Shown here: positions 1 to 8,191 of the stretch, one piece after another | Numbering within the stretch: the stretch's first letter is position 1 | How the letters are laid out: each line of letters opens with the position of its first letter | Origin: CALSPH01 sp041690035 | Lineage (GTDB): Bacteria > Bacteroidota > Bacteroidia > NS11-12g > UBA955 | DNA: 17,123 nt | Direction of reading: 5' to 3' | Assembly (NCBI GenBank): GCA_041690035.1 | Contig: JBDNFC010000111.1 | Span: 1 to 17,123, forward strand | Made by a program: the position numbers and the translations under genes | The notes under the pieces: model-generated | The model's input: the letters and a program-made list of their open reading frames with translations, nothing else | What the model was told of the DNA's origin: nothing | The model's database searches: none

Positions 1-1716
1 AATAATACTATCGGTAGATATTTGTTGGTTAGTAGATGCATAGCGCCAATCGAATATTATAGGGCGTGTGCCATAGCCAATGCGAGGAATAAGAGAAATG
101 GAATCAAACTCACAAACAAAAGTATCTTTTACGGCCAATTCCACTTCAATAAATTTGGGAATAATAATGGTATCTAAATAAAGTGATGGGCAGCTTGCGG
201 TATTATTGATTAATAATTCCATAATATAAGTACCTCCTTTTCTAAACCTAAAAGAATCTTTTTGCTTAGAAGATGTAGTTATGATTTGTGTTTGATCCAA
301 AGTTTTTATTGTCCAAATATATCTAGGCAATCCTTCAAAATCAGCGGGTAATATGGCCTCATATCGTAATTTTCCGCAAGGAAAAGTATCATATTTTCTA
401 GCAGCCTGAGCGCGTTTTTTTACAATAATAGAAAACCCTCTAATAGTGACAGCAGGTCTCGGACAAGCATCATCTTTTGCAGTTATGGTAAAAGTATATG
501 GCAATGTACTGGCCTGACCTATTTTTGGAGTCCAGCAAACTCTGGCAGTTCTTAGCCTAGCTGTTGGGTTGATGATGCTAAAAGTGGCACCAACAATTCC
601 TTTATTCCATGTTAATGTAGTTGTATCAGGTGTTTGTGATATACCAGGAGGGGGCACTATTACAGCGTCATCTTTGCTTTTTATATCCATACAAATATTG
701 TCTCCTTCGCATACAGATGCAGAAAATGGACCTAAAATTTGGGGAGGGTTATTTTCACCACAAGTTTCCACCCATACCTGAATATCTCGCCTTGTAATGC
801 CAATGAGTCTCATTACTTTATTAGTATCTCGTCTGAATTCTTTAATTTCTATAGCCATTATGCCCACCTCTGAGCAATCTGTTGGGGTAAAAATTATGTC
901 TCCAGTTGCAACATCTAAAAAGAAACCAATTGGCGGATCTGCCTGCGGCACCGCAGTACATGGGGGAGGAGTGCCTGCAAAACAATAAGGTGTCATAGGG
1001 GTATTTTTGTCAAGTGGCGAAATAGGAGTTATTGTCCCTGTACGACTATTTTGCAAGGGCTCTGTCATAGCATAAGATAGAGAATCATAATCTTTTATAT
1101 CGCTTGCTCCATTATTAAAAGTAAAAGGTTGATTGCAGCAGGCAAAAGCTACTGGTGGATTGGTTAATTTGGGAGAGCTATTGCACCAAGTATCTTTACT
1201 TTTTTTAACATTACAGATGTCTAACATAGCATAAGAGTATAAGCCGCTTGAGCCGCTAGAAGGGATTGTGGTAATTACTCCATTTCTGCAACAACTCTGC
1301 CAAGAGAAATAAATTTGGCAACATCCATTTCTTGCATAATCTTTATATGGCGCTAGGGATAAGTCAATGGTTACTTCATAAGTATGTTCTTCTACACCTT
1401 TTTGCTGAAAACCTGTGTTTTGAGAACCACAAGGATTTAGTGCTCCTTGGCATGTGGGAGTAACATCTTTTATGCTTACATTTGGAGCAGATAGTGTTGC
1501 GCCAGCGCAGCCAGGTGCTTCCATTTGAATACTTGCAATAGTTCCTAAAGGAATACCCCTGCAATCTCTATAAAGTTTCAGAATCAATTTATATCTTCCG
1601 CCCCCTAAACACTCATAAGTAAAATCACTGCCCATAAGGTGGGTTGCTTTAACAGTATCAGTATGAATCAGGAAAAAGCTTGCAAAAAGCAATGATTTGA
1701 GTATGTTTTTTATCAT
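1..1716 (-). CDS. Large Cys-rich secreted protein, N-terminal 572 residues (partial, runs off the left edge)
   Basis: I read every codon of this frame from the ATG at 1716 to base 1; there is no stop, so the gene continues beyond the window. The N-terminus (MIKNILKSLLFASFFLIHTD, then TVKA before THLMG) is a Sec signal peptide. It is followed by the HLMGSDFTYECLGGGRYKL region and LYRDC, and later by WQSCCRNG (around residues 139-146) and by NPPIGFF and TGDIIFTPT motifs. This pattern is familiar from large Bacteroidota surface or secreted proteins that often carry PKD-like repeats and end in a type IX secretion or gliding-motility-associated C-terminal domain. That C-terminal domain would lie outside the window, so export by type IX secretion is inference. 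The many cysteines suggest disulfide bonds in the secreted form. The specific role (adhesin or matrix component) is unknown. A TAnnTTTG box lies 21 bases before the start codon. Confidence 0.85.
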   Translation of the reverse strand, partial: MIKNILKSLLFASFFLIHTDTVKATHLMGSDFTYECLGGGRYKLILKLYRDCRGIPLGTIASIQMEAPGCAGATLSAPNVSIKDVTPTCQGALNPCGSQNTGFQQKGVEEHTYEVTIDLSLAPYKDYARNGCCQIYFSWQSCCRNGVITTIPSSGSSGLYSYAMLDICNVKKSKDTWCNSSPKLTNPPVAFACCNQPFTFNNGASDIKDYDSLSYAMTEPLQNSRTGTITPISPLDKNTPMTPYCFAGTPPPCTAVPQADPPIGFFLDVATGDIIFTPTDCSEVGIMAIEIKEFRRDTNKVMRLIGITRRDIQVWVETCGENNPPQILGPFSASVCEGDNICMDIKSKDDAVIVPPPGISQTPDTTTLTWNKGIVGATFSIINPTARLRTARVCWTPKIGQASTLPYTFTITAKDDACPRPAVTIRGFSIIVKKRAQAARKYDTFPCGKLRYEAILPADFEGLPRYIWTIKTLDQTQIITTSSKQKDSFRFRKGGTYIMELLINNTASCPSLYLDTIIIPKFIEVELAVKDTFVCEFDSISLIPRIGYGTRPIIFDWRYASTNQQISTDSII

Positions 1717-1737
1717 GTTTTTATTATAATATCGATA

Positions 1738-1745
1738 CAAAATTA
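1738..1745 (-). promoter_or_regulatory. -7 promoter box of the large secreted protein gene
   Basis: On the minus strand this reads TAATTTTG, an exact match to the Bacteroidota housekeeping-sigma -7 consensus TAnnTTTG. It ends 21 bases before the ATG at 1716, predicting a leader of roughly 15 bases. No clear TTG -33 element is visible at the usual spacing, so the call rests on the -7 match and its position. Confidence 0.55.
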
Positions 1746-1853
1746 GAATATTTTTTGGTTATATGATCATTAATACATTTTTAATTTAAAAAAAGTTGCC
1801 TAATGTTTTTTTTTGGGGGTATATACTCATTTTAGTGTAATGAATAATAACCC

Positions 1854-2774
1854 GTGCAATCTAAATTTTCAATTACAATTCTTGGCAATGGCAGTGCAGC
1901 CCCCCATAAAAACAGAAAACCATCAGCGCAATGGCTAAATATAGCTACAGAAAATTGGCTAATGGATTGTGGGGAGGGAACTCAGTTTTCTATTATTAAG
2001 CAAAAGTTAAAAAAAAGTAAACTAACAGGTATTTGTATTTCACACCTTCATGCAGATCATTTTCTTGGTATTTTTGGTTTGCTCTCTACCTTTTCTCTAG
2101 AGAAAAGAAATCAAGAACTCATTATTATTGCTCCTAAATATTTAAAAAACATGATAGAAGTAATTCTATTACAAAATAATTTTAGCTTTTGCTTTGAGAT
2201 TAGATTTATTGAAACTGATAATGTTATAGAAAAGACATTGATGTATGAAAATAATGGTATTAAGATAAGTGCTTTTCCATTAAAACACAGAATTTTTACT
2301 ACTGGATTTCAATTTAGTTTAATAAAAAGTTTTATTAAACTAAATAAAGAAAAAATTAATGAGCTCGATTTAGACAAAAAATCAAAGTTATCATTATTGA
2401 AGGGTTTATCAGCGGGAGAATTGCAAAAGGATACTTTTGAATACAATGATTTGACCATTGCTGTTTCAATTAATAAATCGTATAGTTACTGTTCTGATAC
2501 AAATTATTTTGATAAATTGCCGACAGAAGTGCAACAGAGTGATATATTGTACCATGAAGCTACGTTTGGAGAAGAAAAATTAGAGAGGGCATTTTTAACT
2601 GGTCATTCTACAGCTAAGCAAGCAGCTAAGGTTGCATTAAAATCGAATGCTAAAAAACTACTAATAGGTCATTTTTCATCACGTTATGATCAAATAGATT
2701 TCTTGCTTGATGAGGCTAAAGAAGTGTTTGAAAATACTTATATAGCCGAAGAAAATACGACTTACGAAATTTAG
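1854..2774 (+). CDS. rnz: Ribonuclease Z (tRNA 3' processing endonuclease)
   Basis: This is a metallo-beta-lactamase-fold endonuclease that cuts the 3' trailer from tRNA precursors in the cytoplasm. At 306 residues it has the usual length of the short ElaC/RNase Z form. The N-terminal LGNGSAAP motif (residues 10-17) is followed by the zinc-binding HLHADH signature (64-69), and then H145 in PLKHR, D215 in CSDT, H251 in GHST and H273 in IGHFSSRY. Together these complete the expected two-metal site. The start is GTG at 1854: an in-frame stop lies at 1848-1850, and the first in-frame ATG, at codon 37, would remove the LGNGSAAP strand. No Shine-Dalgarno is visible. A possible TACATTTT box at 1774-1781 has one mismatch to the -7 consensus and is weak. 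The stop lies one base from the end of the convergent gene, so there is no room for a separate terminator between them. Confidence 0.93.
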   Translation: MQSKFSITILGNGSAAPHKNRKPSAQWLNIATENWLMDCGEGTQFSIIKQKLKKSKLTGICISHLHADHFLGIFGLLSTFSLEKRNQELIIIAPKYLKNMIEVILLQNNFSFCFEIRFIETDNVIEKTLMYENNGIKISAFPLKHRIFTTGFQFSLIKSFIKLNKEKINELDLDKKSKLSLLKGLSAGELQKDTFEYNDLTIAVSINKSYSYCSDTNYFDKLPTEVQQSDILYHEATFGEEKLERAFLTGHSTAKQAAKVALKSNAKKLLIGHFSSRYDQIDFLLDEAKEVFENTYIAEENTTYEI

Positions 2775-2775
2775 T

Positions 2776-3306
2776 TTATTTCCAATTAAAATTTTGGAGC
2801 ATGTTTTCCAAACTTATTTTCCACTCAATATGAGTATTGTATGAACCATACATGTGATTTATCATTTGCTGTTCATTTTCAAAATTCTTTTTCTTTTTCT
2901 TTCTAAATTTCCCTTCTTCTTTGAGCATATATATTTTAAAATCTAGCATACTTTCAAACCAGTTTTCATAAATGCAATAACTTGTGCTCGTTTTACCAAT
3001 TGCGTAAGTAAACCTTTGGCCTGGCATTTTCATTCCTGTAAGGTTGTTGTTTTCTATCAAAACCTTCGCGTAGTTTCCATCATTACCAGTTTCTTTAACT
3101 TTAATTACTATAAATAGTTTAGCAAATTTACCTAAACAAGGCTTAGCTGCAGTATATAATTCTTGTACACTTGGCAATTTACTCACGTCAGCATAAATAA
3201 TTTTATCATTAATCTGTAACGCTGGCTTATCTTTAAAAGGATAAATGCCCGAAATACTTATTATAATCATAAGTGCTAAGCAAATTTTAATTGTATAATT
3301 TTTCAT
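2776..3306 (-). CDS. Small exported or membrane-anchored protein of unknown function
   Basis: I do not recognise this 176-residue protein. Residues 1-24 form a hydrophobic segment after two lysines (MKNYTIKICLALMIIISISG), consistent with a signal peptide or an N-terminal anchor. The remainder looks soluble and mixed alpha/beta, with a GKTSTSYCIYENW segment in the middle. A very basic tract (KFRKKKKKNFE) follows and then a C-terminal amphipathic region. It has two cysteines outside the leader (C57 and C111 by rough count). It stands alone: the act terminator separates it from the upstream operon, and it converges on rnz. A sequence reading TACCTTTA (minus strand, 3318-3311) only four bases before the ATG resembles a -7 box with its last base altered. 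If used, it would give an almost leaderless mRNA. The gene call is supported by its length, its clean signal-like N-terminus and its fit between neighbours. Confidence 0.75.
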   Translation of the reverse strand: MKNYTIKICLALMIIISISGIYPFKDKPALQINDKIIYADVSKLPSVQELYTAAKPCLGKFAKLFIVIKVKETGNDGNYAKVLIENNNLTGMKMPGQRFTYAIGKTSTSYCIYENWFESMLDFKIYMLKEEGKFRKKKKKNFENEQQMINHMYGSYNTHIEWKISLENMLQNFNWK

Positions 3307-3335
3307 AGCGTAAAGGTAATTTTTTTATTGAACAT

Positions 3336-3368
3336 AAAAAAAGCATCTATAATTAGATGCTTTTTTTT
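3336..3368. terminator. Bidirectional intrinsic terminator at the end of the act operon
   Basis: A perfect 7-base-pair stem, GCATCTA (3343-3349) with TAGATGC (3354-3360), encloses a 4-base TAAT loop. It is flanked by a run of seven A on the left and eight T on the right. Read on the minus strand it begins about 5 bases after the actF stop and ends in a T run, as expected for an intrinsic terminator of the act operon. The symmetric A/T flanks mean it could also stop transcription arriving on the plus strand. Confidence 0.88.
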
Positions 3369-3372
3369 CTTT

Positions 3373-4857
3373 TTAAACCCCTACATTGTGGGTAACACTT
3401 TCCTCTATAAAAGGATGATGTTTTGATATTAATCCTCTTTTTGTGAGTGAGTATAAAACCCAAAGTATAAATATCCCAATCCAAATTAGTCCAAATCCAA
3501 CTTCTAAAAAACCAGGATAAATAACTTCTCCATTAAATGCACCCGGATAAATACTTAAATAAATATCAATCCAATGACCAAAAAGAATGGAGCAAGCTGC
3601 AACTACCAATATTTTAGGATTTCGTTTGTTTTCTCTAGTCATTAGTAATAAAAAAGGAATAATAAAATTAAAGAATATATTAATAATAAAGAATACATCA
3701 TAAGCAGATCCTCTTCTCATCATGTAGTAGATAGATTCTTCAGGAATATTTGCATACCATATCAACAAGTATTGAGCTATCCAAATATACATCCAAAACA
3801 CACAAAATGCAAACATAAATTTACCCAAATCGTGGATGTGTTCATCAGTTAAAATTTTAATATATCCATGTTTTCTTAAAAATAGAGTAATAAGCATCAT
3901 CACAGACAGAAAACTAACCCAAAGGATTGCAAAATGGTATATTCCAAATATTGTAGAGAACCAATGTGCATCTAAAGACATTACAACTAACCAAGCAAGC
4001 AATGAAAAAGTGAAACCAAATATTACCATAAAAGCAGCTGATGTTCTTATTATTTTGGAGTAAAAAAGTTTACCACCTTCTGCATCTTCTCTTTTTGACA
4101 ATCTCATAATTCTTCTGCCCAAAAAATACCAAACTATAATCATAATTGGTAAAACTATAAAAAGAAAAGTAGGATTTAAAAACCATTTTTTAGCATCAAG
4201 AAGCTTATCAAAGCCTGGTAAACCTTCTTTTATATTTTCATGTTGATAGTGAATCCAATGGTATAAATCTGCCCCAGCAAAAGCAATTATAAGCATTACA
4301 ACCGCAGCAGGTATTAAAAAAAAAGTTTGTATAGCCATTGGTATTCTCAATAATGCAGTTGCCCAACCTGCATTTGCTACATATTGCACACAAATAAAAA
4401 ACAAGCCACCCAATGATATAAGCATAATATAATAGCTGTTCATAAGTAATGCAGCCCAAACTCTTGCATACCAAGGTTTGTGGTGTTCTCCATTATGGGT
4501 AATTGTTTCGCTGTGAGCATTGTGTTCTGTGTGAACTTGCATAGCATTCTCATCAAGGTTATTGGCATTAATTGTTGCTTGATTACTATCTGATTGATGG
4601 CTAAGAGAATCTGTGCCTAGATTGTTTGAATCAATTGCCCCAGTATTTGCATTTTCTTGCAAATTAGATTGAAGTATTGTTGTGTTGTGTTTGTTGATTG
4701 CATGGCCAGACTCACTTGAACTTGCTTTAGATTTTGCCATAAAGAAACCAATGATTGTTAATACAATCCCTATTCCGATAATTATATAGGCAGAGGTTTG
4801 AGCTTTTTTTGGTACTTTAAATTGCTCTTGTTCTATTTTTAAATGATGATTTTCCAT
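3373..4857 (-). CDS. actF: Alternative Complex III subunit ActF (quinol-module integral membrane subunit)
   Basis: ActF is one of two NrfD-like multi-pass subunits of ACIII, the menaquinol:cytochrome c oxidoreductase of the inner membrane. The 494-residue protein has a first membrane helix at about residues 22-41. It then has a long polar stretch (42-127) and about nine further helices between 140 and 472, fitting the ten-helix fold of the family. Segments such as YYIMLISLGGLFFICVQYV and the later FGHWIDIYLSIYPG agree with ActF proteins I know. Residues 42-127 are rich in Asn, Ser, His and Gln and form an unusually long low-complexity loop between helices 1 and 2. It is the last gene of the operon, 19 bases after actE, and is followed directly by a strong terminator. 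The start ATG is preceded by A-rich sequence (AAAAACAATG) rather than a Shine-Dalgarno, as for the other act genes. Confidence 0.92.
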   Translation of the reverse strand: MENHHLKIEQEQFKVPKKAQTSAYIIIGIGIVLTIIGFFMAKSKASSSESGHAINKHNTTILQSNLQENANTGAIDSNNLGTDSLSHQSDSNQATINANNLDENAMQVHTEHNAHSETITHNGEHHKPWYARVWAALLMNSYYIMLISLGGLFFICVQYVANAGWATALLRIPMAIQTFFLIPAAVVMLIIAFAGADLYHWIHYQHENIKEGLPGFDKLLDAKKWFLNPTFLFIVLPIMIIVWYFLGRRIMRLSKREDAEGGKLFYSKIIRTSAAFMVIFGFTFSLLAWLVVMSLDAHWFSTIFGIYHFAILWVSFLSVMMLITLFLRKHGYIKILTDEHIHDLGKFMFAFCVFWMYIWIAQYLLIWYANIPEESIYYMMRRGSAYDVFFIINIFFNFIIPFLLLMTRENKRNPKILVVAACSILFGHWIDIYLSIYPGAFNGEVIYPGFLEVGFGLIWIGIFILWVLYSLTKRGLISKHHPFIEESVTHNVGV

Positions 4858-4876
4858 TGTTTTTAATTTGTAAATA

Positions 4877-5914
4877 TTATTTTGTTAAATCAATTTCTAC
4901 CCTTCGGTTTTTTGCTCTGTTGGCATCAGTATCATTATTAAAGAGTGGTTTTCTGTCTCCAAAACCATTTGTTATCAAGCGACCACTTTCAAATTTTTTG
5001 CCTATCAAATAAGATTTGAGTGCTTCTGCTCTTTTTTTACTCAATAACATATTAGCTAATTTATCGCCTGCATTATCTGTATGTCCATTGATTACTATTT
5101 TTAGAGAAGGATTTTTTGCTAATATCTTAGTTAAAATATCCAATGATTTCTGGCTAGTAATTTTTAATTTATCACTTCCAGTTTCAAATTCAATAGCGGC
5201 CAAATTTTGAGCAAATACAGCCATATCAGCATCTGCTAATTTTACTTTTTCATAACTGGTAAATAATATTGTATCATTAAAATTAACTGCATTATTCGCG
5301 ATTGAATTATTCTCATTTGTGCATCCTACAATTCCTTTTGATAATTGTTTTACATAATTTATTACTTGCCATCTTTGTGTTGGGTTTAAAACGCTGGCAT
5401 GGCTGCCCATATTGTTTTTTCCGTAAACAAGGGTGTGATAAATTTGACCAACAGGTAAATTTTTTATATAATCATTTTGATATCCATCAGCCCAAGCTCC
5501 TGGAATTAAAGTTTTAACTTTTTGAAAAACCTTGCCATCATTTTTTCCTTCAGTGCCATGACAAGGCGTACAATAAATATTGTATAATCTAGCGCCTTCG
5601 CAAGAATTTTCTATAAAACTAGATGGCAATGTAATTTCTGTAGCTGCTAGCGCATACCCATCGCCATTATTGGCCAATTGATAACTATAATCTTCTTTTC
5701 CAAAAGCTATACTTCCTTTTACTGGTACCCTCATATTTGCTCCATAAGCATTGTAATTATGAGAATCAGCTTGAGAATAAGGCTCATAGGCTTTAGAATA
5801 ATACATATCTGGCGCATATTCTATTCCCGTATTATTACCCCCTGCACATCCTATAAATAGTAATACTATGGGACTAATATGAATAATTGTTTTTATCTTT
5901 TTCATCAATTTCAT
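4877..5914 (-). CDS. actE: Alternative Complex III subunit ActE: lipoprotein monoheme cytochrome c fused to an OmpA peptidoglycan-binding domain
   Basis: The N-terminus carries a lipoprotein signal (PIVLLFIGC, lipidated Cys at residue 23) with no acidic surface-export motif after the Cys, so a periplasm-facing anchor is likely. A class I cytochrome c domain follows, with heme motif CTPCH at 115-119 and probable axial Met169 in GKNNMGSH. This is the usual ActE part, about 195 residues. The remaining residues, about 235-345, form an OmpA-family C-terminal domain. It has NGHTDNAG (276-283), LLSKKRAEAL and NRRVEI (336-341). D280 and R295 are 15 residues apart, like the Asp/Arg pair that grips diaminopimelate in OmpA domains. 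The fusion would tie ACIII to the cell wall. The ATG overlaps the actD stop as ATGA, suggesting translational coupling. A second in-frame ATG lies three codons downstream. Confidence 0.92.
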   Translation of the reverse strand: MKLMKKIKTIIHISPIVLLFIGCAGGNNTGIEYAPDMYYSKAYEPYSQADSHNYNAYGANMRVPVKGSIAFGKEDYSYQLANNGDGYALAATEITLPSSFIENSCEGARLYNIYCTPCHGTEGKNDGKVFQKVKTLIPGAWADGYQNDYIKNLPVGQIYHTLVYGKNNMGSHASVLNPTQRWQVINYVKQLSKGIVGCTNENNSIANNAVNFNDTILFTSYEKVKLADADMAVFAQNLAAIEFETGSDKLKITSQKSLDILTKILAKNPSLKIVINGHTDNAGDKLANMLLSKKRAEALKSYLIGKKFESGRLITNGFGDRKPLFNNDTDANRAKNRRVEIDLTK

Positions 5915-6786
5915 GATTTCATTAATTGTTTAGCTTGATTTATCCAATCTTCGCGTTCTATTTTTCCTGGAAAATATTTTGTTACCTCTTCTACTAATGT
6001 AATAGTATTTGCATCTAATTTTGCTATTTGTTCAAATGAATTTATACCTATAGAAAATAAATTATTTTCAAAAACTTTACCTATTCCTTTTATTAATTTT
6101 AAATCATCTGCTTTTATATTTGCTACCCCAATTTTAGTAAAAATTGCCGTAAGTCGGATATTTTTTTCTTCATCACTCAATCCAGTATTTGATTCAGCTT
6201 TTTTTGATTTTGCTTGGCTATCAATACTTTTTGAATCTATATTTATTTCATTTTCTGAATTTATACCAAAATCTGATGCGTACTTAATTTCTGTTGCTCC
6301 ATTTGATTTTAATAAATCTTCTACATCATTTAATTTTTCAGCACCATTTATATTTATAGCCATAATCAATTTGTTATCTGTTTGACGCAAATCAATTAAA
6401 TCTGCTTCCATACCATGAAGCATTCTACTTTTTATAAAAAACAAAATACCCATTCCATAGGCAGTAAATAATATGCTGAGCTCAAAAGTAACAGGAATCC
6501 AAGAGGGAAGACCCACGTAAGGCTTACCCCCAATAATTATTGGCCAATCGTAGCCCATGGTATAGTATTGCAAACTAACTGCACACGTTAAACCCAACAT
6601 TGCACAAATAAATGCACCTATTGGCAATCTTGAACGTTTGATACCCATAGCCAAATCTAATCCGTGAACAGGATATGGGGTATAACAATCTATTACTTCA
6701 ATTCCTTTTATTCTAACTTTTTCAACAGCCTGTATTAGATCATCTCCGTGATTAAATACTGCATATAAGACTTTGTTTTGATTCAT
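5911..6786 (-). CDS. actD: Alternative Complex III subunit ActD (DUF3341) with a C-terminal helix-hairpin-helix extension
   Basis: Residues 1-170 are a standard ActD: an N-terminal alpha/beta domain (LYAVFNHGDDLIQAVEKVR), two membrane helices at about 54-75 and 97-119, and a short soluble domain after them. ActD is a small integral subunit of ACIII with both ends in the cytoplasm. A polar Ser/Lys/Asn-rich linker (about 171-205) leads to residues 228-288. There DDLKLIKGIGKVFENNLFS and INSFEQIAKL, ending in REDWINQAKQL, match the helix-hairpin-helix module that Bacteroidota append to several unrelated proteins, including ribosomal protein L21. In DNA-binding families this module contacts nucleic acid; its purpose on a respiratory subunit is unknown. 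The gene starts 20 bases after actC and overlaps actE by four bases. Confidence 0.9.
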   Translation of the reverse strand: MNQNKVLYAVFNHGDDLIQAVEKVRIKGIEVIDCYTPYPVHGLDLAMGIKRSRLPIGAFICAMLGLTCAVSLQYYTMGYDWPIIIGGKPYVGLPSWIPVTFELSILFTAYGMGILFFIKSRMLHGMEADLIDLRQTDNKLIMAININGAEKLNDVEDLLKSNGATEIKYASDFGINSENEINIDSKSIDSQAKSKKAESNTGLSDEEKNIRLTAIFTKIGVANIKADDLKLIKGIGKVFENNLFSIGINSFEQIAKLDANTITLVEEVTKYFPGKIEREDWINQAKQLMKS

Positions 6787-6806
6787 TTTTTGATTGTTTA
6801 AAATAA

Positions 6807-8162
6807 TTACTCTCTCGATTTTAAAATAGTTTTTACCTCAGACATATTAATTACAGGTAAAAACTTAGCAAATAAAAAGAATAAAGTGAAAAATAAGCCC
6901 ATTGAGCCTAAAAATATACCAACTTCAACCCAGCTAGGCACATACATTACCCAACGAGCAGGAATATATTCTCTGTGCAATGATGTAACAATAATTACAA
7001 AACGCTCAAACCACATTCCAATATTTACAATAATAGACATCATAAACAAAAACCAAGGCGTTGTTCGAGACCATTTAAACCAAAATACTTGTGGAGCCAA
7101 AAGATTACAAGACATCATAGTGGCATAGGCCCACCAATATGGACCTGTAGCTCTATTTATAAACGCATATTGTTCATATTCTACTCCAGAATAAGCAGCA
7201 ATAAAAAACTCAGTTAAATAAGCAATTCCAACAAGTGTGCCCGTTAGCATAACCACTTTTGCCATTGCTTCTAAGTGTCCAATTGTGATATACTCTTCAT
7301 AATGCATTACTTTTCTAGCAATGATCAAAAGAGTTAATACCATACCAAATCCCGAAAATATAGCACCTGCCACAAAGTAGGGAGGAAATATGGTTGTATG
7401 CCAACCAGGAACAACCGATGTTGCAAAGTCCATAGATACAATTGTGTGAACTGAGAGTACTAGTGGTGTAGAAATTCCTGCCAATATCAAAGATACTACT
7501 TCATACCTATGCCAAGTTCTTGCACTTCCATTCCAGCCCATAGCAAAAAAGCCATACCAAAACTTACGCGATTTAGAAGTAGCTCTATCTCTAACTGTTG
7601 CGATATCTGGAATCATACCTAAATACCAAAATAATAATGACACTGTAAAATAAGTAGTGATGGCAAAAACATCCCATAATAATGGTGAATTAAAATTAAC
7701 CCAAAGAGAACCAAAAGCATTTGGTAATGGAAGCACCCAATATGCACCAACCCAAATTCTACCCATGTGAAACAAAGGAAAAATAGCTGCACACATTACT
7801 GCAAAAATTGTCATTGCTTCTGCTGATCTGTTAATAGACATCCTCCATTTTTGCCTAAAAAGCAATAAGATTGCAGAAATGAGTGTGCCTGCGTGGCCAA
7901 TCCCAACCCAAAATACGAAGTTGGTAATATCCCAACCCCACATTACGGTATTATTTATGTGCCATACACCAATACCTGTCCATGTGGTATAAAATAAGGT
8001 AACGCCAAGAAGTCCAAGAAAGAGAACAGAAATTCCAAAACCAAATTTCCAAGCATTGGAAGCTTTATTTTCTATTGGTCTACAAATGTCATTGCTGACT
8101 TCTGTCAATGTTTTTTCACCTAATATTAGTCTAGGTCTAATTGGTGATTCTATTTGATGCAT
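6807..8162 (-). CDS. actC: Alternative Complex III subunit ActC (NrfD/PsrC-like quinol-module membrane subunit)
   Basis: ActC is the NrfD/PsrC-family membrane subunit of ACIII that helps form the menaquinol site next to the ActB iron-sulfur arm. The 451-residue protein starts with a cytoplasmic segment (MHQIESPIRPRLILGEKTLT). About ten membrane helices follow between residues 38 and 435. Family-like stretches include FVFWVGIGHAGTLISAILLL, FPLFHMGRIW and FPPYFVAGAIFSG, and it ends in a short basic tail (KTILKSRE). Its length is typical for the family and I saw no insertion or break. It lies 29 bases after actB and 20 bases before actD in the same strand and operon. Its start codon is preceded by AT-rich sequence only. 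Confidence 0.95.
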   Translation of the reverse strand: MHQIESPIRPRLILGEKTLTEVSNDICRPIENKASNAWKFGFGISVLFLGLLGVTLFYTTWTGIGVWHINNTVMWGWDITNFVFWVGIGHAGTLISAILLLFRQKWRMSINRSAEAMTIFAVMCAAIFPLFHMGRIWVGAYWVLPLPNAFGSLWVNFNSPLLWDVFAITTYFTVSLLFWYLGMIPDIATVRDRATSKSRKFWYGFFAMGWNGSARTWHRYEVVSLILAGISTPLVLSVHTIVSMDFATSVVPGWHTTIFPPYFVAGAIFSGFGMVLTLLIIARKVMHYEEYITIGHLEAMAKVVMLTGTLVGIAYLTEFFIAAYSGVEYEQYAFINRATGPYWWAYATMMSCNLLAPQVFWFKWSRTTPWFLFMMSIIVNIGMWFERFVIIVTSLHREYIPARWVMYVPSWVEVGIFLGSMGLFFTLFFLFAKFLPVINMSEVKTILKSRE

Positions 8163-8191
8163 ATTGATTTTAAATAATATTAATGATATGA

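Noticed and set aside
569..988. Two short plus-strand frames (569-781 and 797-988)
   Set aside because: They are antisense to the open-ended secreted protein on the minus strand, which is open in one frame over the whole 1716 bases.
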